From Beroe ovata (Eukaryota; Ctenophora; Nuda; Beroida; Beroidae): DNA of 64,000 nucleotides. Made by a program: the position numbers and the translations under genes. The notes beneath the pieces were generated by a model that worked only from the letters and a program-made list of their open reading frames with translations, ran no database searches and was not told where the DNA came from. The DNA is taken from contig CAMPET010000221.1 in the NCBI GenBank assembly GCA_946803715.1, forward strand, positions 1 through 64,000, read 5' to 3'. Shown here in pieces: positions 56,001-64,000 of this stretch. Numbering within the stretch: the first letter of the stretch is position 1; each line of letters opens with the position of its first letter.

Positions 56001-56758
56001 ACACGAAAATCAGTGGGACACACCAAAATGGGTGAATCATTTTTCAGAAAACTAAGACAGGTGAAATGTGTTCCTGGCCTAATTTTTGACGTAGAATCCG
56101 ATTCCGATGGAATTTTTGGGCCAGCTCCACAAAAAATCAGGTAAAAATCTCATTTCTTCTTTTGAGCTCTCCAGATATAATGGGTCCTTGGAGGTATTCT
56201 AACCTGTTTTCAGGAGACGAAGGACACACTCTGAGCAGACAGACAGGAATCCCGAGTAGAAACTGGATATAATAGCTCTGAAACTGGGCTCATCGACGCC
56301 GTGAAGCCTGATCAGGGGCTTGACAGTCTCTACCATGGAACTACTGAACATTCCCTGGAAATACCTGGGAGCGACGAGGGGGTGAGATTACAGTAACTAG
56401 AATTAGATGTCAGGTTTATTCGGATAGGGGCACTGGTCAGGTGAGTGGTATCTGCAGAAATGTGGAGAGGAGTGAATATTCTCACCGGAGTGAGATACAA
56501 TAACGCGTGTTATTCTTAACTTTTACACCAGAACAACAACAACTCACAGGTATATTTCTACTATTGTGGTAAGGTAGGATCTCACCTGCAGCACTTTGCG
56601 AGGTGTGCACGGTGAGCGCTGAATTCAGAGTTATCCAGCTGGAGGGTTATGTCGAATGTCTTGAGCTCGTTGAAGAGGAATGATTCCCAATGGCAGGGCG
56701 GAGGTGAAGAATCCAGACTCCCGGAGAGATCGTAAATCTGAGGAATTGTTTCCATCAT
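50073..56758 (-). CDS. BTB-BACK-kelch protein with a long insertion in BACK
   Basis: Twelve exons: 56586-56758, 56204-56364, 53241-53399, 52628-53169, 52343-52533, 51876-52162, 51623-51717, 51411-51528, 51135-51259, 50741-50869, 50258-50358 and 50073-50145. About 717 aa, all phases consistent. BTB: DITLQLDNSEFSAHRAHLAK, MFSSSMVETV, SFYSGFLSVCSECVLRLL. BACK follows (VFRVLEVAVELAYSNITEQA, FLDLPPSSMSLIVGS, ELAGGLFRWAARTWEW). It is interrupted by about 125 disordered residues ending in a nuclear-type signal KGKKRKREEEDED, then resumes with ILQVEFSNMEPETLHNFLEL. Kelch-like blades include LYMFGMCKPP, YWRELPSPP, IVLMGGLC and REILIFNTVTSAWTVI. Such proteins usually recruit substrates to CUL3. One intron (53400-56203) holds a tandem array. 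No specific vertebrate orthologue is assigned. Confidence 0.9.
50193..50206. promoter_or_regulatory. X-box-like palindrome GTTGTCATGGTAAC
   Basis: Third exact copy of this 14-mer in the window (with 9177 and 14663), in a BTB-kelch intron. Confidence 0.35.
50471..50720. repeat. 18-bp minisatellite, core CTGACACCACT
   Basis: About eight to nine units of TGTACTCTGACACCACTC, decaying into scattered TGACACCAGT copies toward 50720. It lies in the intron between the kelch exons 50741-50869 and 50258-50358. Confidence 0.92.
53462..56160. repeat. Tandem array of about five 544-545-bp units in a BTB-kelch intron
   Basis: Units recur at 53684, 54228, 54773 and 55317 (common reference point), with a diverged fifth near 55860. 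Units 1 and 3 appear identical over at least 320 bp and differ from units 2 and 4, suggesting a 1089-bp higher-order period. Each unit has a plus-strand frame starting ATGATTTTTTCATC, up to 107 codons, but units 2 and 4 stop early. Confidence 0.93.
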
Positions 56759-57279
56759 GGAGCTGGGTTACCACAATATCTCAATATATCAATCCCACCT
56801 GCCATTATTTTTGAGGTGGGCTGACGCCTGATAGTGATATCGTGAAGCAATACCTTACACTGACGTAAGAACTAAGTTCGGAATGAGTTTTCAGTAGCCA
56901 ATTCTTGCCACAGCTCACATTAAAATGAAAATGATTGTCGGAACTACAATCCATATCCAATTTCAATCTGTGACGTCACGGGTTATTGGCCAGCCTGACA
57001 TTGACGCAAACCCATGACATCACTGTACATGGACAACATGTAGTAGAAGCTGTTAAATGTGTAGTAGTGGACCATTAGGTTCGCGCTTCAAAACCGTGAA
57101 ATGAATTACGAAACACTATGGGACCATGCGAGGAAGTCTCCATGCGACACCATAGTATCAACCCTAGCTTTGAATAATTCATATGGTGATCAGAATCATG
57201 TTATAGATGGTAATGATGATATGGTAATGACATATAAATTAGCTCCGAATGCTGCGAATAACGCAGTTTCGCCGATCAT
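56759..57279. other. BTB-kelch upstream region
   Basis: Contains TGACGTCACGG at about 56971 (CRE-like) and an 85-codon plus-strand frame at 57101-57358 without recognisable features. Otherwise nothing supported. Confidence 0.4.
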
Positions 57280-57624
57280 CTATAGTAACTCGCCCGTAGT
57301 GAGTATGCCCGCAGATTTTCCTTCGCCCGACTCATCTATTGCCCATGTCCCGCCATGAACTACTTGTTTGCATACCTCGTAATCAGGAAGACAGTCTTTT
57401 GGAACGGGGAGACTTCGCGACCCATGCTTTATCATCTCACTTCCTCTTGACACCTCAACTCCTCTTGATGACACCTCACCTCCTCTTGACAGCTGATCGA
57501 TTGCGTGTCTCGATGTAACGCGAGTGATGCAGAACGTCTCAAAGTGAAGACTCGAGACCCAACCCTTAGCGGGCGGGTTGGGGTCCACTTTCCGCCGCTT
57601 TACGGAGGAAGAGGCGGAGGACAT
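57280..57624 (-). CDS. Hypothetical small basic protein
   Basis: ATG at 57624 opens a 114-aa frame starting MSSASSSVKRRKVDPNPPAK, with a nuclear-signal-like KRRK, then SLHFETFCITRVTSRHAID and a short repeat GGEVSSRGVEVSRGSE. No family recognised. A donor-like site follows CKQ at about 57373. A chance frame beside a low-complexity repeat is possible. Confidence 0.3.
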   Translation of the reverse strand: MSSASSSVKRRKVDPNPPAKGWVSSLHFETFCITRVTSRHAIDQLSRGGEVSSRGVEVSRGSEMIKHGSRSLPVPKDCLPDYEVCKQVVHGGTWAIDESGEGKSAGILTTGELL

Positions 57625-57830
57625 GGCGAGCTGAGGGGTGGATAGGTGAGGAGGAGTGGGGCAAGTTGGTGGATAGATGGGTGAGGAGGTGTGGGGTTTG
57701 TGAGGAGCTGAGGGGTGCATGGGTGCCGGTGAGCAGGTGTGGGGCAAGTTGGTGGATAGAATTAGATGGATGAGGGGGAGTGGGGGTTGTGAGGAGGTGA
57801 GGGGTGGACGGGGTCTGAGGAGGAAAAGTC
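57625..57830. repeat. Imperfect minisatellite of GGTGAGGAGGTGTGGGG-type units
   Basis: G-rich plus strand (C-rich minus) with repeated GTGGATAGATGGGTGAGG and GTGTGGGGCAAGTTG words. It gives long proline/serine/histidine frames on the minus strand with no other support. Confidence 0.75.
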
Positions 57831-57839
57831 ATCCTCACG

Positions 57840-60827
57840 GAAACTTAACGTAAGGATGTACAAGGGCCAATACAAAATAACCATCTGAATGTTCAGCCAC
57901 TCGTTAAACGAATGTACAAAAAGAACGAAATCTGGAATGAACTGTGTGTATGTGTGTGTGTACCACATATCTGATGATAACCCATCCATTACACACCATC
58001 ATAACATGCACTGTAATCAACAGAGGGGGAATGTGAATGTAAGATATTATACTGGCCTTTATCAAGTTGTCCAGGCCTTATCATACACACTTACTCGCTT
58101 GTCAGATACTTGACTATGTGCACTGCGTAACGTCTGCGTTTCCATGACGACAGAGTCGAACACTATCACGTGCTATTCTGTCAGGGGTCACATGAAAATC
58201 AGATCCGCATAACGTGACACTCATCATCTGAAACGGAGTTAGGAGATTATCCGATAAGTATTTCTAAATGTAAGGCTACAGCAGTGCAGATCTACTGCTA
58301 TAACTGAGCTGAATTTGCCTCAATAACTGTCTCATTTTAGAATCCCGACTTCAGACCATTTCAAAACCCATAGCAAAATTCTACTAACCTAATAACCTAG
58401 GTCCTATAATAGCCTATCATACTGATCTACCACAGCAAAGTTCTACTACCCTAGGTCCTATCTAGGTCCTATAATAGCCTATCATACTGATCCACCACAG
58501 CAAAATTCTACTACCCTAGGTCCTATCTAGGTCCTATAATAGCCTATCATACTGGTCATATTATATTGAGCAATCCTAGCATAAACATTGGAGCTGGGAA
58601 TCCTCTGAGTTACTTCATTTATTCTCATCACGTCACAACCCCTCTCTCCCCCTCCATCAACACCACCCATCAGTCATAACCATGTGCTAATTCGCTACCT
58701 GCGATACCACACGATAACAAGGTCACATTATCGCTGCAAAAGTTCCGAGAATGAAGAATTGACTATCGTAACCTTCACTGTTCCTTCCGAGCTCTGGTTA
58801 ACGTTATGATATCAATTGTTACATGATTATTACATTAATTATTGACGAAATATATCCGAATTCCACACATCTGGTGATTCATGCCCTCTAGTATAATGAA
58901 CTGTTATAAAATAAGGAGGTATAGCTAATTGATGACCCCCGCCCGCCCCCATGCCCTCTCCTACTGGGAAAACATGTGTGTATGTTCCACACCGCGCGTG
59001 CACTTCGATATAATATCACTCTGCAATGATCCGGTTCAGGGAAATTTTCGAGTTTATCAGTGCATATAAAGTGTTGGATTAGAATTTGTCAGAGTGCAGA
59101 ATGTCGTTGATCAGTCTCAGATTTGACCATCATTAATACGAGTCTTAAACCAATCTAACCATAGAACTAGGAGGGCTGATTTTTATGCGATGATGTCGTC
59201 ATATTCAAGTCTCGATCACAATTGACTTGGTTACAATCTGCAACATCGATAATCACAGAGTAATTGCGGTACTTCATGACAAAGGATGGAAGACTGCATC
59301 GAGTTGGTCGTTGAGCTTGTTGTTGCTCAGTCATTGACTCTTGACTCCGTCCCATATATAATTGTCATTGGACACGGCCGGGGGCTGGGGTCACAATTTG
59401 CAATATTGCTGCAGATGATTGTAGATAGTCTTCTGCACAAAGGCGAAACTAGCCTCATTAACGTTATTGTCTCAATTATATGTCATCTTAACAATGAAAA
59501 CAGTGGGCCGTCAAACGGCAGGGCTCAGAGGACACAATATTGGGAATTCTCTAATTCCATGTGGGCACTTTCATATTGTCTACCAATCTATATTCTTCCA
59601 ATTCAAAGTCAGATTGACTCACTCAGGAAACAGAAAAGTTCGAGTCATAACCGTATTTGACGTGTTCTTTCAGGTGTTTCTCAGTTTTAATTTGATGCTA
59701 CAAACTCTTTCCGACGATTAACGGGTTTTGTGTTGCGAAACATCGCTGACATGAATCCTAAGCACCTACAAAACTGGATTAACACGTGCTATTCACACAC
59801 ACACGCACACACACACACACTTATATAAAGACACTCGCACAATCCACTTATTTCAATTACAGAAGTTTTCATCCATACACTTCACTTTTCTTTAGCTGAG
59901 ATATTACTACGGAAAATCTGAGATTCTTAATTATTCTCTCATTGGTTCCAAGAGTTGGTATTGAAATTTTGCAACAAAAACAATCTGAAACATTGCACTC
60001 CTAATCGATAGAGGTTGCCATTTCTTGATTAGTATCTGGATTCAGTGCTACGTGAGGTCATAATTGAAAATTCTTAACCGAACATAGACCATCAAAAGTT
60101 ACACATGTTTTAATTCCGGTGAGCGATGATCGATTGATAATAATATCTTTTTTCAAAAATCTAACCGAAGTATGTGCTGTGATCGATTTCAAAAGTATGA
60201 CGCACATAATATCTAAATGCGATACATGACTCGAACGAATTTCTTAAATTAACAGGAACTTTGGTCAAATACTTCGTAAGGACGACGAATGACGATAAAA
60301 ACATGTTGAAGTGTAAAGTAGTGTCAACTTTGTTCAGAAGACATTGATTGCGAAGTTAGTTTCATTAGGGCAGCCACCCGTTTTAAGACCATGAGATACT
60401 GCCATCTAATTTAGTCATGTCTCATAATAGTTTCAACTTTCACTCTTGCGAAGTTGAAGTTAAACGCAGATTTCGTTGTTTCATAGTTAGTTCCACCGTT
60501 AAATTACGAATTCTTGAGCACCAATCTGTCAAAGTGGGTGATCACCATTTTCAGAGAGATAGCTTTCGACTCATAAACTCGTTTCTCAGTCCCTCGATTC
60601 GTTTTTGCTCTGATTTCGAAATAACGGGTGCGATCCTTTCAACGACTGATTGCCGAATCAGGATTGAATTGACTAATTTGACCGCGATCAAATAATATCC
60701 ACAAATTAGTGATAGTCTACCCCCTTTCCCATATTCAACTCGCATTAACTTCGTGTTTGGTAGTCCCCCCTTCTTATTCTGATACAATATATCATCTAAA
60801 TAGGACTACTGAGCAGGTGTACGTACC
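57840..60827. other. Intergenic, mostly unannotated
   Basis: AT-rich 3 kb. Frames at 59167-59355 (-) and 59286-59660 (+) overlap and have no splice or family support. A CA run lies near 59797. The only structure is the triple repeat at 58393. Confidence 0.5.
58393..58560. repeat. Three 65-bp tandem units
   Basis: GTCCTATAATAGCCTATCAT starts at 58401, 58466 and 58531, an exact 65-bp spacing. Each is preceded by CCTAGGTCCTATCTAG-like sequence; CCTAGG is itself palindromic. Confidence 0.9.
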
Positions 60828-61666
60828 ATGGTTTCCATTTCCATCCTCTTCCTACCCGCTGTCCTGTGCTTGGTTGAGCTGTCCTTGACGTCATCGACAG
60901 AGGGAAACATGGTAGAGGTAGCTGATAGGAGTGAATGTGAGTATCGGGAATGCTACTAATGATGAAGAAGTGGTTGTTATGGAATACGGGGGTATACTTA
61001 TAGAATAGAAAAGGAATGTAGAAAAACTAGAAAATGTTTGGATTTGGGCAGGGAAATGGTCGGTGAAAGGGAGGGAGGTAAGAAGCTAACTCCTGCTAGG
61101 GAATTCTATAATATCCCATTTCAACAGCCTACATAGAGGAGGGTCTGTACGATTGCCACAGAGATGAGCATATCCTCAAAGATGAGAGACTTGTCCCCAT
61201 AGCTCTGCAAATGCTCAAATCCGCCTTCATATTCAGGAAAAAACGACAAACTGCAATCAACTTCAAGTAAGCAAAGTTTTCATTTTGCTACAAGCACTTC
61301 CTACAATGAATAGGGGTAACATCGTCCTCATGAAATCATGCAAATGTGATCACAAAAACCCAGCTCTCCCACTCTCAGTAAGACCGTGCAGAAACGAATG
61401 AGAATCCCAAACTTTGCAGCAAGGACTGCTGCCTATAAGTTCTGCTCCGCAAAACAGACTTGGTTGCAGAGTGGGGTAAGTGAAATTGTCATCTGAAACA
61501 AGATGACATCACACATAGCTTGATTTTGTATTCTTTGAGTCCAAATCTGCCAACTGGAATCTATAGAAACAGTTAATCTCTCATACAGAAACCCAAGACC
61601 GTTGGCTGTGCTGAGGAACCGAACGGAACCACATTGTTCATCGTGTGCGTCTATGAGACCTACTAA
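60828..61666 (+). CDS. Small secreted protein with a furin-like RKKR site (possible prohormone)
   Basis: Exons 60828-60936, 61128-61266, 61379-61475 and 61589-61666 join in phase: 140 aa. The start MVSISILFLPAVLCLVELSL is a clear signal peptide. The body contains YIEEGLYDCHRDEHIL, then AFIFRKKR followed by QTAINF: RKKR is a proprotein-convertase site and the next Gln could form pyroglutamate. The C-terminal part has three further Cys (KFCSAKQTW, VGCAEEPNGTTL, FIVCVYETY). The VGCA...VCVY end loosely recalls the C-terminus of CAP/SCP proteins, but the rest of that domain is absent. No family assigned; function as a peptide hormone or processed ligand is inference. Confidence 0.75.
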
Positions 61667-63160
61667 GCAACAGCTGTGACAACAATGCAACACCGAGAGC
61701 AACAACAACAGGCCCTCCACAAAGTGATCAACTAATTATCTAATTTACTAATTGTGTTCCTAATAACTCATGAATGTGTAAAATATGTGTGCAGGTATCT
61801 ATGGATTGAATATTGTTTTTATTGAATTTCACTCTTTTTAAATTAATCAATGATTCCTTTTTCCCGAATTAATTGTTCATTTAACACCGTATTTAAAGTG
61901 CATTTTTGAAATCCTGAACTATATTTAATGACTTATCGATACAAATTATTGGTAGATTAATAATTCTATGTCAATTTCGGATACCAGTGGATTAAAATCA
62001 CGTTTTCCTCGGTGATTTACTGATATCTGATGACTCAAATATTTGAAGATTGTGTTGAAGACTCGACGTTCAATGTCGAACATTATTTTTGTTTCATTTA
62101 AGTGAACTGCCCGGCTAATCATTGTGTGCGATCATATGACTATAGGGCCCGGACTAAATAGGGGGCCATTAATATCATTAACATATGCTAATATTGACGA
62201 GTAATATTGTAGTGGATGTTAGGGAGTGGCAGCTTGGATGTCCAACTCATGAAATAAAACATTATGCTTTGATGAATAGTTTGAAGGGATGAACCCATCT
62301 ACATAACGATATGAACTTGGGTGTTTGAATAAAATGATAAGGCAATTACCTAGGTTTACTTAAATCCATGCCTAAGATGTAAAAGAAGAGATGACTCATC
62401 TCAGATGAGAAGAGTCGTGACAAGCAGAATCGAAACAAATGAATGGGACAATAAAGTGTCAAATGTGGCGACAACTTTTTCGCGCGAACTCTTTTACGCA
62501 GCGCGCAGAAACAAAATTAAGCATCAAATCTGATCCACGTACGCGCGCGTTTAGACCGTGCGTGCGTGAGACCACAAATTTGCTTTCGCGCGTTCCGCGA
62601 AAACCCCAAATTTAGCCAAATTCCATCGTTACACGCGAAATTCTTTGTTGTTGGGAACACAATATAACGAGACCGGTTGATAAGTTCGAAATACAAAAGA
62701 AAATTACAAACGTTCAACATCATCAGATCATTAATGTTATAAACTGAGTCAATAATTCTCGAGGGAGAGTGAGTGTATAAAAACTATGGAATGTTATAAG
62801 TAATAATGATGTAATAAAAGATGCAATTTCTGTTAGAATAAACCGGATTAAATGAAGACTGCTCAAGCAAATCATAAATCAAACGAGTGGGTGTGGTTTA
62901 TGGAAAAAAGCTTGAAGGTCAATTTCTGACAATGAAGTTGAATAGTTTCTCGGAAGAAAGTTATATACGAATGTTTTTGTTTGAAAATAACATGCTTTGA
63001 ACATCAATAGGAAACTTACAGAGCCAAAAGAACAAATTTCAAACATCGTTTCAAATATTTGAACAAGAAAATGTGTACTCTAACAGTTTTTGTCTGATTT
63101 CATCAAAAGTCTGTGACTCTCATTTATCTGAAGGAATGTTCGTAGGAACATATTTTCCGT
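61667..63160. other. Intergenic
   Basis: AT-rich to 62450, then a CGCGCG-containing patch (62480-62640), then AT-rich again. No supported exon. Confidence 0.5.
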
Positions 63161-63163
63161 CTA

Positions 63164-63260
63164 TTCATTATGATGCCACGACCTCGGCCTCGTGTCTCCA
63201 GTATGGACTAGCGTATTGAAGTGATACATCAAATCGTTGTGAATATCTTTCTTCCGGTAG
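63164..63260 (-). CDS. Possible 3' terminal exon of a minus-strand gene (partial)
   Basis: After a CCTTTCAG acceptor on the minus strand the frame reads YYRKKDIHNDLMYHFNTLVH to TGDTRPRSWHHNE and stops. Another frame over the same bases is also open. No upstream exon is recognised before the window end. Confidence 0.25.
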
Positions 63261-63844
63261 TACTGAAAGGAATGAACGATTCAATGACTTAATTGAATAA
63301 CGATTTAATTGAAAAGGGAAGAAATTTCTAATATACCATTGACCTCTCTCTCTCTTCAGCCCCTCCACTCATGTGTGTAGTAATCGCAGCGTGTTAATTG
63401 CATTATTAATTCCCAGGGATCCTTACCATATTATAGAGACGATCAAATTACACTCGCACAAACACACACAGACATACACACGCACATACACTGGAATTTA
63501 TCGGTAGGAATGTACAGCATTCCATAATGAATTCTCGATAGAGAATCACACACAAATTGTCTTATAGCGATCCTGCACAAGATCTCTGGGTTACACACTT
63601 TAGCACAGAAAGTTTGGGACCCGATAGAAACGGATATTGCCCAGTAATTGGTGGAAAGTTAAAGAATTTATCGACGAATGCTAACTCGACAAATTAGCTA
63701 GGTAATTCGATTAAGTTGTCATTGGATCGTGAAATGTAGAGCACATATTTCTGTGTAATCATACCCGTGGGATACTCAGGGGGAAGATAACTCATCAATG
63801 AAGAGTTATCATTCTGATGGACCCTTGTCATCATCAGTCCACAG

Positions 63845-64000
63845 CTGACACCACTTTACCGCTGACACCACTAAACCGCTGACACCACTTTCTCTCACTG
63901 ACACCACTTCTCTCACTGACACCACTTTCTCTCAATGACACCACTTTCTCTCACTAACACCACTTTCTCTCACTGACCCCACTTTCTCTCACTGACACCA
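63845..64000. repeat. 19-bp minisatellite CTGACACCACTTTCTCTCA, cut by window end
   Basis: About eight units, early ones variant (TTTACCG, AAACCG). It shares the TGACACCACT core with the arrays at 25.8 and 50.5 kb. Confidence 0.92.

Noticed and set aside
59286-59721. 124- and 84-codon plus-strand frames and the overlapping minus frame at 59167-59355
   Set aside because: They overlap one another in different frames or strands, lack splice context, and resemble no family I know.

Overview
This is animal nuclear DNA. Nearly every gene is broken by GT-AG introns, including very short ones of 47-59 bp. Gene families are metazoan: ANTP-class homeobox, relaxin/LGR-like GPCR with LDL-A repeats, BTB-BACK-kelch, SPEF1, formin and sushi-domain receptor. 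Gene spacing is about 4.5 kb per gene, non-coding DNA is AT-rich with CGCGCG islands, and genes are nested. This suggests a compact invertebrate genome, perhaps an early-branching lineage such as a sponge or placozoan; the species assignment is inference. Single N characters at 4762, 10045, 18434, 22298 and 26681 and a 54-N gap at 38445-38498 show a draft scaffold. Exons were joined by hand from splice sites, reading phase and family similarity remembered without database searches.

Layout. 14-6181 (+): acyl-protein thioesterase (LYPLA), whose 5 kb intron contains a complete opposite-strand gene (709-4524) for a sushi-domain membrane receptor with a tyrosine-rich tail. 6821-10217 (-): SPEF1. 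10810-12229 (-): kizuna-like centrosomal protein. 13361-26918 (-): a 30-exon formin with two PH domains, a long tyrosine/proline-rich middle and FH1-FH2, with a probable second promoter (25367) and a 1.7 kb duplicated block around the N at 18434. 28022-31322 (-): a basic repeat protein. 32838-34522 (+): N-acetylglucosamine kinase. 34892-37760 (+): PCMTD-type methyltransferase-like protein with a SOCS-like box. About 38.1-39.1 kb (-): uncertain exons beside the gap. 40993-42231 (+): homeobox gene with Eh1 motif. 42939-44439 (+): 3' part of an acidic protein gene. 45251-49260 (+): LDL-A/relaxin-receptor-like GPCR. 50073-56758 (-): BTB-BACK-kelch gene with a 545-bp tandem array in one intron. 60828-61666 (+): small secreted protein with an RKKR site.

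Themes. SPEF1 (cilia) and kizuna (centrosome) are neighbours, and RFX X-box-like 14-bp palindromes recur through the window, some inside SPEF1 introns. The sushi receptor and the formin both carry dense YxNx/YxxP motifs of the kind bound by SH2 domains, pointing to elaborate tyrosine-kinase signalling. Minisatellites at 25.8, 50.5 and 63.9 kb share a TGACACCACT core.
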